Positions 12,201 through 24,256 of a DNA stretch of 64,000 nt are shown here, piece after piece (position 1 is the stretch's first letter; every line of letters starts with the position of its first letter). The position numbers and the translations under genes are program-made. Under the pieces are notes generated by a model. That model saw only the letters and a list, made by a program, of their open reading frames with translations, was not told the origin of the DNA and did no database searches. The stretch is from Atherinomorus stipes (lineage: Eukaryota; Chordata; Actinopteri; Atheriniformes; Atherinidae). Location of the stretch: the NCBI GenBank assembly GCA_023101725.1, contig JALJCO010010210.1, positions 171,469 to 235,468 of the forward strand, in the 5' to 3' direction.

Positions 12201-12999
12201 CTTCTTAAGCTTTCTGAAGGGGTAGTGAGTAACCTTTTATATTGTAACTTTTTTTCTACTAATGCAAATAGCATAAAACTTGGTCAAGGTGTGTATTTTG
12301 GCTTGACTCATGATATTCTAGAAGATGGGGTGTCTAACTCTTTTTCTAAGGTCTCTAATAAAAATCCACCTCATTTCCTCCTTAGTGCCAATCCGTGCCA
12401 CATTGACTTGCATTGAAAATGACCTTTCTATAATCAAATGCCATTTCCGAATAAATTTTTAGGATAAAATTTTTTCACCTCACACACTTGCTCTACACTT
12501 CAGTGATGTTGTTTGAACTGTTTTCCATGACATAAGACCATTTACTCAAAAGGGGCCCCGCTTTTTACCTTAGTGATGAAAAAACCCATAGACTTCAATG
12601 TTATTTCAGCAAATCAGTGTCCTTCAAAAACTCAAAAATGCTTAACATATCCAATGAAGTAAAAACTGTTTTTTCTTCTTTCATGTGAGGTTATTTGAGC
12701 GTGAAAGGGTCTCAAATTTGTAATTTTGGTGTTTTTTTTTTTTTTCAAGCATTTTGATCAGTCACATCACATGCATAAAAAACAGCTAATTATTTAGGTC
12801 AGTCTTTTGCAGGGAATTTAGTTCCCTCTCTGTAATGCACTGCCATTCCTGTTCAAACTGGAATTTTTCCCATATTTTTTTTCATTTTATCTTGAAACAA
12901 CTTCCCATTGAGCTTTTTTAATTGTGGTTGCTATAATCTATGCTGAGGTCTGCTCTGTATACCTAATAATAGTCTGCCACCTACAGGCTATTTTTTACT
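9232..12999. other. AT-rich non-coding sequence
   Basis: Long AT-rich stretch with homopolymer runs (for example T at 12731-12745). No exon, RNA gene or delimited mobile element was recognised. The open frames at 9891-10134 and 11780-12002 overlap one another on opposite strands or in shifted frames and lack motifs. Confidence 0.45.
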
Positions 13000-13580
13000 T
13001 ATTATAACCCACTTTTCAGTTTTAGGCAATGGGAGCATTGTGTGTACAAACGGGAACTTAAAGGGTTAAAATTTTGAAACTCATTGATTTTTTTTGGTAT
13101 TGATGGTTAGGCCAGAAGTCAGTGATGACAGCCATGAAAAAAAAAAATCAACTTTTAATTTTTAGACAGTATTTACAGGTCATTGGCCAGTCCGTGCCCT
13201 TAAGAAGCTTAACGTAACTTTTTTTTTAAAAAACACTGCAACACAAAAAGTATAGATGCATCAACAAACATTTTTATACCTTTTTTAAATACTCCAGGGC
13301 TCTGATAATCCTGCACAATTTTTTTTTTTTTTTTGCATTAATCACATTTATTTTAACCCCATTTTCAGTTTTGGAAGTTGGAGCAGCGTGTATGTAAAGT
13401 GAAATTTAAAGGGTTAAAATTTTATAACTCATTGATTTTTTTATATTGATGGTTAGGCCAGATGTCTGTGATGACAGCCATGAAAGAAAATGGCAACTTT
13501 TCATTTTTAGATAATATTTACAGGCCATTAATGGACATTGGCCAGTGTGTGCCCTTAAGAAGCTTAACGTAACTTTTTCT
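13000..13580 (+). repeat. Diverged tandem duplication, about 350-bp period
   Basis: Copy A (13000-13227) and copy B (13348-13580) share blocks in the same order: CATTTTCAGTTTT-like start, AAAGGGTTAAAATTTT, TTGATGGTTAGGCCAGA, GATGACAGCCATGAAA, TTTACAGGCCATT-like and CCCTTAAGAAGCTTAACG. T-rich spacer lies between them. Copy B has a short extra piece (ATTAATGGACATTGG). No coding content. Confidence 0.75.
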
Positions 13581-13865
13581 TAGGGAGGCATGAGGGAGAT
13601 GTTTACATGTTTTCACTCGAACTCTCTTTGGATTAAGGCTTTACGGTTTTTATTAAACTCACTTTCTTTTATATCTTTGTAACAAAAGCCTGCTTAGAAA
13701 TCTTTGTCAGACTTTGGTATGAAATCAATGGATTGGTTTACTGTATGTTCACCGTCTGTGTTAAGTGTGTAGAGCGAGTAAATAAAAGAAAAATTAAATT
13801 AGATGTAAAAAATGTGTACGGTAGCCATCAGAAGCCAAAATTCTTGCAGAAATTAACACGTTTTC

Positions 13866-14216
13866 TTTTTCGAAGGGATCCAGTGGCCTAGGGAGCAGAT
13901 TGTGTGTATGTGAACCTTTTAAGTTGTTACTTATCCCAAATGTTGTCCTAAAGTTGGTATTACAGATTTAAAGTTCAGAGTTCTCACTTAACACACAGTG
14001 TTGTCCATTTGGAGACACCATAGTAAAAAGGATGGCTGCTGCCACATATGTGAACCCACAGCAAGTAGTTGTAAATGGTTCATTCTAAGGAAATAAAAAA
14101 CATCATTTTAGTGACGTTATTAGATATCAATAGATACTTTTCTAAAAATTATCTTGCATGAAGTATTGGCTTGTATTACCATGATTGTTTCACACTACAC
14201 CTTTAAAGTCACACTT
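13866..14216 (+). mobile_element. Truncated TTAA-site MITE (right part)
   Basis: From GGGATCCAGTGGCCT onward the segment follows the body of the complete element at 39525-40060: GTTACTTATCCCAAA, GTTCTCACTTAACACA, GTAGTTGTAAATGGTTCATTC. It ends near CACACTACACCTTTAAAG, an altered right tip. The left half is missing. Confidence 0.5.
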
Positions 14217-16410
14217 TGCTTTTGCTTTTAAGGTAAAACCACAGAAAATTTCATAAAAAGAAAAAAACTTGAAATGCAAATATTTCTCATAAATAAAACC
14301 ACTGGAATCAACTGTTAATGTGAACAGTCCTTCTCTATAAAGCTTTTCTTGCGGTTGAATTTGTCAAGTTAAGACTTCTTTTGCTGAGTTGAAGTACTTT
14401 TTACTAATATCCATCTTTAAAAACATCAAAGTTAAGTGTTTACCTACAGGACTATTTAATCTTTTCTGGACTTAAACTTCCATCTTTTCTTCAGTAGATG
14501 GCGCACAAGAGCATTTTTTGTGTCCATCAGTTTGCAAAGCAATGCAAAAACTTCTTCCTGCAGGTCATTAGCGCAACTGCTGCTGAGATTGTTACTGCCC
14601 TTTTGCAACTCACTGTGTTCCACTCTCCAGTGGAATAAATTGGGACACTCCAGAATGAATCTCCACTGAGCATTTTTCTTATTAAAGACCATTACAGTCA
14701 TGTTTGACCAAATAGACAATCTCTGCAAATCTTTATAAGCACCAAGCCTGATAATGGTCAAGTGTTGCCAGTAATAAAGCTAAACTATTAACTATTCCAC
14801 CAAAATGAAGTTTCAAATTGTACACCATTACCAGGGAGTCAGATCCCATTTCCCGACAGAGATTTGTTGCACTCATGCATTTTGATAGCACTCCCACATA
14901 ATAGAGTCTAGAAGAAACAAAATGTTATCTGAGCTTGAAGCAGGCAAACCATATTACTTTTCTATTTCAAAGGAAATCTCACTTCTGGATCAGGTTTCAC
15001 TGGCAGGCGTGTCCACCGACTGAACGAGAGATGATCACAGAGGACAAGAGGCTTCACAAAGCTGCAGCTCATGTTGCCCTATGTCAGCATCGTTCAGGAG
15101 AAAATAAAGGGATCCTCCAGTCTGAATTCCTGTAGTAACCTCAGTAGGATACTTCAGCCTGTGAGGAAGGTGGAGGAGGTGAAAGCTAAACATTCATTTG
15201 TGAGTCAGCCTTAAAGCGTGTGTTGAACTGAGAGCTTTATGGTTAAAACCTCAGTCTGAGACTGCTTACCCTTATTTAGCGCTAGCTTGGTGTGAAGCAT
15301 ATCTGTCATGTCTAAAGAAAGTGGATAAATAATGACTTGAGGTTGCAATTATTTGTGCCCCTCCTTCCCTTTTCTTTCTCTCTTTTTTTATCTCTGTTTA
15401 CACATTATAAAATCATCCATAAACTGTAAATAAGGTTCTACATATTCAAAGAAAGTACCTAAAAATTACAAACTATGAACAAAGTTCTTAGACCTGATTG
15501 TTTCTTCTGATAAACATCCTTTCCCTCTCAAAAGCTCACCATATTGCAGCTTCCTTTTCGTGGGTGAGCTAGTCCGTACAGGTACTTGCTTTGGAGATTG
15601 CAAGAGCCAGAAACATGCCCCATCCTGTCAGCATTCCAGTTCTGCAGAAACACTTCTGGAAAATTCCTTTCTCAGAGATGGCAGAAAAGATCGGGTGTGG
15701 AGAGTTTTAAAGGAAAGTAAGACTTTACGCCTCCTTCAAATGCTTGTGTAACTGGGAAATGAATCCATCATTGTTGGACGATTCCACCTCAATTTATTCT
15801 AAAAAAAAAAAAAAAACCAAGAAAATAGAATTAGAAAATTAGAAAAAGTAGAATTGCTGCAGGTTGAATTCTTTATTTTAATTTGTTGCAAACTTCTGAC
15901 TAGTAGAGCTTCCTTGCTTCAGAGAAATCCAAATGTCATGACTCCACATTGCATCTTAAAGCTGACCAGATAAATTCCCATTAATTCTGGGCTCAACAAC
16001 AATTGAATTAAAAAGGCCATGGGATGAATATTTATCACAGACTTGACAGCTGCACTCTCAATCAAATCCCAAACCCAGAACACTATTCTTACCCACATGT
16101 AAAGTAGGAGGTATTATTCTGGACTCACATACTTCAGCATGATAAATATACATCTGCTTGTAGTCCTCTCCTCATCTCGAGAGCATGGCCTTATGAAGAG
16201 GAATCAGCCTTAGATGTTGATACATAATTTACTTTCACAGCTGCGTTTTTGAACCTTTGCTACCAAATAAATATGTACAGCCTGCAGCTATGCTTTGTAT
16301 TCTTAAAAGTTAAAAACTCATTCTGCTCCTCATTTACTATTCAGATAAGCAAAGTTGGAAATGGCTCACGCCAGATTACTAACTGTAGAGTATGACTATG
16401 GAATGATTGT
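14217..16410. other. Non-coding sequence, nothing recognised
   Basis: A 101-codon minus-strand frame at 14456-14761 has no identifiable domain or splice context and is not called as a gene. There is an A-run at about 15800-15815. No repeat boundary is evident. Confidence 0.4.
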
Positions 16411-16500
16411 CTCTTAGCCAGGTCGTCATTGTCAATGAGAACCGGTTCTCAACTGACTTACCTGGTTTTAAATAAAGGTCACAACTACAACTACTACTAC
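16411..16500 (+). mobile_element. 3' tail of an L2-like LINE
   Basis: The motif order AGCCAGGTCGTCATTGTCAA, GAGAACCGGTTCTCAACTGA and CTTACCTGGTTTTAAATAAAGG is the terminal 3' region shared by L2/Maui-type LINEs in fish. It is followed by short ACAACTACT-type repeats, as expected for the simple-repeat tail of this clade. Only this tail is visible; the insertion is heavily 5'-truncated. Confidence 0.65.
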
Positions 16501-16543
16501 ATATATGGATCTTTATTGGACTAAATTTGCCCCACTGTCAGTG

Positions 16544-16623
16544 TGTGATCATAATTCAGGACATTACTGTTATGAACAATTGTTTTCCCTTAGTTTCAAA
16601 TCATAATTTGATATCCTAATAGC
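16544..16623 (+). repeat. 80-bp perfect inverted repeat, arm 1
   Basis: It starts TGTGATCATAATTCAGGACA and ends TTGATATCCTAATAGC. Its reverse complement is found without a mismatch at 21868-21947. Neither arm has recognised transposon tips, and no similarity was noticed outside the arms. Confidence 0.9.
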
Positions 16624-17785
16624 TGTTAGAAACGTTACTTTATAACTGTAAAGTTATGCGTTCCCTGTTGTCTTTTACTCAAAACAGAATGTGATTTAAA
16701 TTTGGTGAAATTTGTGCAAAGCGGGGGCATTTAAGATATTCCAATGAATACCCACACCAGCATGCAAACAACAAAACATGTTGCCCACACCTGCTATAAG
16801 ACCATATATTCTACATTTGTCCAGAGAACCCTTCCCAAATGAGAAACTTTTTTTTTTTACATTTCACACCTCATAAGAGACCAACAAATAGAGACAAATA
16901 AAAAAGAAACAGTCCCTCATAAGCTTGTTTGATAAGAAATACTGAGTAACTTATGTTACTCAGTGGCAAAACAGTAATAGCAAAGGAAAAAAACAAAAGA
17001 TCCTTCCTCTTAAGGTCACATTTGTTCAGTCTAACTGGATATTCACTGGAAGCTTCCTACTTCCAGATTTCAAACCAGATAAACATGGTTACTTATTTGG
17101 AAACTAATTTGACTAAAGTAGTTACTGGAAGTGTGACATGTGAGAAATATGATGCAGGAAAGGTTGGCTACACTTATTCTAGTGGAACCTATCCCAGTTG
17201 CCTTTAGGCAAGGGACAGAGTGCACCTTAAAGGAGCTATAGAAGATGTTTCAGCATTTCAGAAGGCAGAGACTGTTAGTGAGATTTTGAATAAAGCACAT
17301 GCACAAAACCAACCTGCTAGATTCACAGCTCCCTCCCCCGGCCACAGGGCAACGTGCACGAGCCACCCCGTGTTTAGCAGACAGCAGGTACAGATTCTCC
17401 GTCATGTCACAAACGCGAATAAAACCGATATCGTCTGAACGTCGCTAACTGCCAGCAGAACGACTGTTAGCTATCTGCTGTAAACAACAGACGAGAGTGG
17501 GCAGCATCTGGCACGCAGTATTACTCTCACCAATCAGTCACTCCCATTGATCAGTCTCACCTATTACCCGTTAAACTGACCATCAGCTACTCTTACAGCG
17601 GTAGTAAGACTGACAAGATGTAAGGAATGCAGAGATGATTGGCAGAGGTTTTTTTACAGCCCCATTACTTTCACAGCTGATGCATAATAATATTTATATA
17701 TTTAAAGCTTTCAATTGATCATAGATGGTGAATCCAGTTTTATTGAATATTGCAAAAATTGTTGAGAGAGACATCTTCTATTACG
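16624..17785. other. Non-coding sequence, no gene seen
   Basis: Mixed composition, with a more GC-rich patch at 17330-17560 containing a few CpG sites (for example around ACAAACGCG and AACGTCGC). No exon or element could be delimited. Confidence 0.4.
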
Positions 17786-18660
17786 CCTTTACGGCCGGTT
17801 TATATTTCTGAGTTGTCCTTGTCATGTCGGTTACACCATAACCACCGTAGGCTCTGCGTAGGTCCGCAGAGGCTCAACAGGCACCTCCTCAGACCTGACG
17901 TGCAGCCTGTCTACATGAATGCTGCAACGCAGAAGTGTGATTGGTCAGTGTGATTGCTTGTCTCCGGATGTTTGGGTTTTGCAGCTGAATGAATGCATGT
18001 CATATTGTTCTTCTAAAACAGGAAATACTTTCCAGAATGGAAGCAAACTATCTACAAATTCAGGCCTGATATTTCACTGGCCGATACAGCCCTACTACTG
18101 CCTTCAGACCTGGAAAAGAAACAGCAACACAACGGCGTAAACCTACGCTGGAGTATAAAACACAATGCAACTGCGTCAGCACAGTGCTGAGTCTCCCATT
18201 AAATGCACACTCGACTACCGGTTAGCATGAATGCTAACCTAACATTGAAAAACCCATAGACAGGCTAACGCAATTAGCATCACTACCGTTGTCAAAATGT
18301 TTAACACAAACAACGTTCCTTCAAACGTTTATGACTTTACACTGACATCAAATAAACGTCACTGGTCAGTTACAGACATATGTTGTATAGAAAACGTGCA
18401 AAAAATGATGAAAAACACAAAGCCCCAGCGCAGGAATGTCACATTACCAGAAACTACTGCAAGTTTGAGAGAACAAAAACGTCCCGAACATACCGACGTG
18501 AGAAAAAATGGCGTCGGTTATCACTGTAAATGTCGGTGTCGGTAATTTTTCGGTTTATCGTCCAGCCCTAAGTCATATGCGGTATCAGCCAGTATCGGCC
18601 ATCAGCTGACACTGACGAGAAAATATCGGTATGAGCCCTAAAAAATCTGTATCGGTCAAT
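17786..18660. repeat. Cluster of decayed hAT-like repeats
   Basis: The end at about 18550-18572 reads TTTATCGTCCAGCCCTAA, the inverse of the TAGGGCTGGACGATA tip seen at 25143. It is followed by a second style of tip (TATCGGCC, AAATATCGGTATGAGCCC, ATCGGTCAATCC) like that at 47465-47572. Inside, about 17790-18160, the motifs GGTTTATATTTCTG and CGTAAACCTACGCTGGAG look like the two ends of a short element. Boundaries are uncertain. Confidence 0.4.
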
Positions 18661-19610
18661 CCTTATTATGAATTGTCTTTTAGTTGAAAGTCATCAAATG
18701 CTAGAAAGCACTAGAATTAAAAAATACCACCTTAATTTCGATTCTCCTTAGTTTTACCAATTGTTATTTGCTTGTTCTTAAATTAGTTTGTCTGTTGATT
18801 GCTTCTGGAGTCCATATATTCTAAACAATGTCATTGTGTTGTTTTAAAAAGTATCACCCACAGTGGAGGGCTGTAGACAAAGCTCTGCTTGTTCTTAAAG
18901 GCGGATCTGCATAAAGAGTTTGTTCCACTGGTGACAGCACCCTCCTTCACACATCACAGATTTAGGACTCAGGCTGTGCCACTGAAACGTTGCAACCCAT
19001 CAAAGGAAAAAAAAACAAAACATAAAAGCTGTCAGTTCTGCACCCCAGGAAATGGGAAACCAACATGTGCCACAAATTTAACAAGTTTATTTGGAGCATA
19101 TCAAACCGAATATATACATGTAGAGGAATACATGAATTTATTGCAACAATTTCACCTGAAACTTGTAAAATAAACTTCATATTCATGTATTTTATGAAAG
19201 GGGTTTTTCATATAACTTAGGTTTTAATTACCAATATTTTGACATGAATCACTGAAAAAGTATCAGCGTGATTAATAAGGTTTAGAAAATATACAAAGAG
19301 TAGCAAAAATATTATGTGAAAAGAATGAGAATTTCTGCTGATTGATGAAAGATCAGCTTCTCTTTTACCATCTCAACCAAAACAAAGAAAAAAATTCTAT
19401 CTTTAGATACTTATATGATCTTGCTGGCTTACGGTGACTCTGACTTTAAGGGAGACAACTCCATTTATCATCTGAAAATCATTTTCTCAAGTCAGAAAGT
19501 CAGGTATTAGTTTCAGCCTTCTCCTGGCTTCAAGTTGAGGTGCAGGAAAATAGTTACTGTGCTTTGAGTGTTTAATAAAAACAAGGGAAGACCTTTAAAT
19601 GCAGTTATAT
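18661..19610. other. Non-coding sequence, nothing recognised
   Basis: AT-rich sequence. Open frames at 18889-19173 (94 codons, plus) and 18962-19186 (minus) overlap and lack any recognisable pattern. Confidence 0.4.
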
Positions 19611-19905
19611 TTACCTCCGCCAAGGAGGTAATGCTTTCGGTAGCGTTGGTTTGTCCGTCCATCCGTCTGTCAGCAACTTTACAGAAAAAGTTCTGGACGG
19701 ATTGACCTGAAATTTTCACCAGCTGTGTGCCTCAGCCCAAGAATGAACCCATTGAATTTTGGTAGTGATCTGGATCACCTTCTGGATCCAGGAATGTTTT
19801 GAAGGATTCTTTATCATTGTGAGGTCGGCCATGTTGGAAAGGCTGTTGATGAGGCTTGAGGAGCCCCTTGTGGCAGAAGTGTGCAGCTGCGCTACTGAGC
19901 ACATG
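19611..19905 (+). repeat. Interspersed repeat with CCTCCGCCAAGGAGG start
   Basis: It begins TTACCTCCGCCAAGGAGGTA, a self-complementary motif typical of a very common dispersed repeat. The body holds the expected blocks GGTAGCGTTGGTTTGT, GGACGGATTGACCTGAAAT and AATTTTGGTAGTGATCTGG. It ends around GCAGAAGTGTGCAGC. I recognise the repeat type but cannot assign a class with certainty. Confidence 0.55.
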
Positions 19906-20132
19906 ATGTCAGGATGCAGAAATTAAACTTGTGAGCAGCAGTGAGCACGAGGAGAGAAGACTGTTGGACAGACTTCTAGCCAGTTGAATATGGTGAACTG
20001 TGTGCATCTGTGAAGAACTGTAAGTAACTATTTCCGCCTGAACAGAATGTTTATTCAGCCTTTAATGTTATTTAGCTGATTTGCTTATTCAGAAGTGTTC
20101 CTCCATTCACCATTGGCCTTTTTAATGCTATT

Positions 20133-20180
20133 AAGTTAGCTGACCTGAAAAAAAAAAAAAAAAAAAAGTTAGCTGACCTG
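20133..20180 (+). mobile_element. Poly(A)-only insertion with 15-bp target duplication
   Basis: AAGTTAGCTGACCTG occurs at 20133-20147 and again at 20166-20180, separated only by A residues. This is the footprint of a retrotransposition event that copied only the poly(A) tail, with LINE-type target-site duplication. Replication slippage is less likely, because the duplicated 15-mer is not A-rich. Confidence 0.75.
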
Positions 20181-20953
20181 TTACATGGCAGTTACTGTAA
20201 CTGTTAGCCTTGAACACATATGCATGTTTAGTCCTAACTGTAAGGGATTTATTAGTAATAATCAATACTTTGAATGTGTTTATTTGCTGGATGAATGTTC
20301 TTCATGGCTTTGTATTTCTGTGTTTATAGACCACTCACTTCCATCCATTCACCTAAACTAGCCTGGAATTCCTCACCTGCAAGCCTGTCATTTGTTGCAT
20401 TACTGCTGTTGTGATTAAGAGTGACCAGTAAAGACAGTTAACTGTACAAGCGAGTCCTGTGTGTTCTGACCGACACCCCATGGTGAACATCAAACCTTAC
20501 CAACACCAAAACATTCTTACATCACCCTAATAGGCCACATTTTTGGAATTGTTCCATACAACTCCATACAAATGGCCTGAGTGTTCTGTACATAATTACA
20601 AGAAAGGATCTCAATGAGTTCTAGAAAGTGTCGAAAGTTGATCCAGATCCAGAGAAAATTCAGGATATTATGATCCAGAACACACAAATGACAGCCCTGA
20701 TACAATCGGGCTGTCAAGGTCATTAGTTAGCCTGGCTAACTAGCTTATTACTTGGCTAACACATCCTAAATCAAGGGGCATGTTGACAGGTTCTGCTAAA
20801 GTCAAGAATAAAAGAGCTAGCTAAAGTAAAGTCTCTGCCTTTATTTGGTTTAGTAGTTAGCACTCAACAAGCACAGATAAAGTTAGTAAAGTGTGTTGCA
20901 TATGCTAAACTTTAATAGTAATGCAAAATATGAAAAATTGCAACCGATACAAT
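20181..20953. other. Non-coding sequence upstream of the solo LTR
   Basis: No gene or element recognised. Short repeated TTAGC/GCTAAC motifs occur near 20725-20765 and 20817-20870. Confidence 0.4.
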
Positions 20954-21711
20954 TGTAAGAGGTGGTCTTTACCGATACCGGCGACTGCGAGAGGAGGGGA
21001 AAGAAAGACAGGCCATCGCCAGCAGGTGGTTAAAAGAAATAAAAGTTTTATTAAAGAAATAAAAAAAAAATTTTTAAAAACTACTAAACTAAAAAAGGTA
21101 ATACAATAATCCTAAAAGTCCAACTAAAAGTAGCAAATAATTTTTAAAAAGGAGCTAAGGAGCTAAGGGGCTAAAAGGCTTGCGTGATCGGCATCTCTCT
21201 CGGCTTCCTCATCCTGGGCCAGTCCCGGGTCTATGGCAGCCGCTCCTCCCAGCTGCCGCCCTCTTGGCCATAGGCTACCCGGGACTGCCGCTCTTCAGGT
21301 TGCAGGCAGCCGCTCCTCTCGCCATAGGCCTCTCGGTGGGTCCACGGCTGCCCTCTAGCTTCCACGCTGCACTTCTGTCTGTCTCTGCCGCCATCTGTTG
21401 AGCCCCCAGTCGGGGGACTTAACGTCCTCCCCCGGCTACACCTCCTGGACCGCGTCCTCCTCCGTCCCCTCTGGTCTCCTCTCAGCCCTCTCAGTCCTCC
21501 TTTCTGTTGTCCGCACACCGGCTTTTTATCTTCCTGCTTCCAATTAAGCCAGGGGAGGAGTCCTTCTCCCCAGGTGCTGCCAATCAGTTCATTAAAAGCT
21601 CCCACTAGCTTGGGAATAAAACCAAAGTTAAAAACCACACAAAAAACATAAAAAGCATGATAAAAAATCCAGTCCAGTCTCTGGCAGTACCTGGTTGTTC
21701 ACCCTGTGACA
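20954..21711 (-). mobile_element. Solo LTR, minus orientation
   Basis: The segment starts TGTAAGAGG and ends CCTGTGACA, i.e. TG...CA, and is flanked by CAAT on both sides (20950-20953 and 21712-21715), a 4-bp target duplication. Read on the minus strand it has a GATAAAAAGCC promoter-like motif at 21517-21527, a GC-rich middle with repeated GGCAGCCG-type motifs, and an AATAAAACTTTTATT polyadenylation-like region at 21040-21055. No gag or pol sequence adjoins it, so it is best explained as a solo LTR left by recombination. A Ty3/gypsy or endogenous-retrovirus origin is possible; I cannot choose between them. Confidence 0.75.
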
Positions 21712-22305
21712 CAATGACCAATAATTTTCTGCTTTTCATGGCTGATACCAATGTGATATTGAAGCTGAAAATTATGTAATATTCACTCCTTATCCCAAAT
21801 TAGAAAAACACTTCTGCTGCAGATCCAGTAGTTGCTGGAAATGTCATAATGTTGCACGGTGGGCGTGGCTATTAGGATATCAAATTATGATTTGAAACTA
21901 AGGGAAAACAATTGTTCATAACAGTAATGTCCTGAATTATGATCACAGATTAAAACATGAAAAGAAAAGACATCATTCCGCTGGTCCGCCACCAAACAGC
22001 GCCTGTTATATATTGATTAGTTGCGACTGATAAACTGATTTTTTTAATTCATGTTTCTGTATTTCCTTAATTCAGGGAGCGTTTTAAGATCTGGCAACAA
22101 CAGATAAAAAATAGCCTTTTGGCAAAATCTGGCATATTTTTAAGTTTTTCTTTGTTTTTAATATGCTAAAAAAAACAAAATTTGAAAAATATTGGTCGAT
22201 ATCTTGTTGAGATCAGGTCAATATCAAGATTCAGTTCGATAATATCGCACATCACTACTTTAACACTAGCAGAGTAATACTTCAGTGGTTATGCTAATGT
22301 GACAG
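21712..22305. other. Non-coding sequence with decayed hAT-like tip
   Basis: It contains arm 2 of the 80-bp inverted repeat. At 22186-22258 there is a CGATATC-rich, decayed tip resembling fish hAT ends (GATAATATCGCACATCACTA). No gene. Confidence 0.4.
21868..21947 (-). repeat. 80-bp perfect inverted repeat, arm 2
   Basis: It reads GCTATTAGGATATCAAATTA at its left end and is the exact reverse complement of 16544-16623. The 79-bp core was checked base by base. Confidence 0.9.
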
Positions 22306-22450
22306 TGTTGGGTCCTGTCACTGTGCCTCCGATTGATTACGCACCCTGGCTACTTGGCCTAAGGATTATCCCTTTGGCTGAAGCGCGCGTGACTCTCACC
22401 CGAGAGTCTGTGGGATCGAATCCTACCCGGGCCCTCGTTGTGTACCTGAC
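22306..22450 (+). mobile_element. tRNA-like short element, copy 1
   Basis: One of four family members in the window. It has a B-box-like GGGATCGAATCC within a 5-bp stem and 7-base loop (GTGGG/ATCGAAT/CCTAC), and upstream TTTGGCTGAAGCGCG resembling a tRNA D-arm. GACTCTCACCCGAGAGTC forms an anticodon-arm-like hairpin. The acceptor stem is not restored, so it is not a tRNA gene. It ends in CTCGTTGTGTACCTGAC. Confidence 0.55.
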
Positions 22451-24256
22451 TGCAGCTAGCTTGTCTCGCCATTAAAACTGTAGTTCTAAACTGTAGTTCC
22501 TAAATTCCATTCAGTAAAATTAGCTACAGCTCTTTGTTTATCAGGTTATGTCTCAACAAAAATAAGCTCTGAAGTCCATATGACTATTTTTTTGCACTGC
22601 AAATCCTGCCAGTTTGATTAAAGTGTTAAAATTACAACAATATTCAAGTACTTTTGATCACAGCAGGGTGACGATCAGTTATGCCACAGAAACAAACTGC
22701 ACCACTAGCTCAAAATCCATGATGAATGCAACCTCTGTATTTTTACCTTTGGAAAAATACTGAGATATAATCCAGCTTGGAGGAGGATGATAAGGACTGT
22801 TAACATTTTCAAAGAAAATGAAGGAGTGCTTGAGGAAATGCACTTAATTGCTTTCTTGCCAAGTTTGGTGATATGATCAATACTACTGTTATGTCTACAG
22901 GAAAATATGAAGTTGAAGGATGTTTTTGTGAAGTGCTGCCAGAAACTCCACTGCATGATAAACAGCTGTCTTACATTAAAAGATGCACCTTAAAAAAGAA
23001 AAAGGCATAGAAAGAGTTTGTGAATCTTTTCTCTAAAGTTTACTCAGTTTATAATTCATCACATAATAAATAAAGTAAATAAAGTTAAATAAAGTATTTT
23101 TTTATTTTATAATGGAAGTTAACAGGTAGCTGAGTTAAATTTGAGGTTGAGAAAAGTCCCAAAATGAAATTGAATTAAATTAATTGTTTCAGAACAATCT
23201 TTATGAATAGTTTGCAGACTCTGGAGAGGCGGTTCTACAGTGCAGCCATGATTGCACAAATATTACTTTCACGGAAAATAAAACAAAGGAAATAAATAAA
23301 AATAATAACAAAAAAATGAAAAACAAACTTTCTATTGCCCCAAACACAAATTTAGTGTTGGAAGTTTGCAAATAAACATTTAAAAGCCTGATGCTTTTTA
23401 AAAAGTTAAAATAGGTGAGCTGGAAAGAGTAAAGGAATGAACACAGCTGAGCATGAGGGTGGATCAGGTAAACATTTTACTTATAGAGGACATATTTAAT
23501 CAAAACCAGCAAAGCTGAGAGTCAGTCATCAAACAGTCATTAAAAAGCATGAAGATGACACGTGGATGACCTCTGCAGAAGCAAAACGGCTGTGAATACA
23601 CTGAAATCCCCAAACATGCAGGAGCTAAAAGCATATGCTTTATTTTATACTGCATGGAGAGCTTGTCATTACTTGACTCGACTCCTCTCTGCTTCATTTC
23701 TCACTGCACCTCCCACCTCTTGTCATAGGTGGGAGCAGCTACTGCCATGATGGTGGTGTGTGAAGATTTCCTAAAAAAGGCAAAGATGCAAAACTGATGT
23801 GCACGTGTGCATAGTAGCCGTTGCATTAGGTTGCTATTAACTCTCAGACATCTTTGCTGTAACCTGAGCTGTGCATTAAAGAGAAAGAGTCGCTTTTAAA
23901 TCAGTGCTGATGGTTTATAAACTTTTCTTTCAGAAAAACAAACGTACTTGTCTAACGTACAAGTAAAAAGTAGTAATCCAAATAATTGCTCAAGAAAAAG
24001 TAAAAAAGTACGCACTGAAAAACTGCTCAAGTACTGAGTTCTTCATGAGTAACATCAGATTTATTTTAAATTAAAAGGCAATAATTGTTTGTTTTTGTTT
24101 TTTTTAATGAACATAAAGACATCCACCACATTAAATAAAATACTCTTTTCATAACACTGTTTTCATGGTCTTATAACAAAACTTCTGAGAACAGAGTCTA
24201 GGCCAGAGTCTAGTAAAGGACACATGAACACAGTGATTGACTGAGCATCTGCTGAA
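22451..24256. other. AT-rich non-coding sequence
   Basis: No exon recognised. From about 23905 the sequence (ACTTGTC..., AAGTAAAAAGTAG, CTCAAGTACTGAG) looks like the worn left part of the hAT family whose right tip lies at 26795-26917. Confidence 0.4.

Noticed and set aside
14456..14761. 101-codon minus-strand open frame
   Set aside because: No recognisable motif, AT-rich surroundings and no splice partners.
22306..22450. Possible functional tRNA gene
   Set aside because: The T-arm is well formed, but the acceptor stem does not pair and the unit occurs four times with wear, so it is a repeat.
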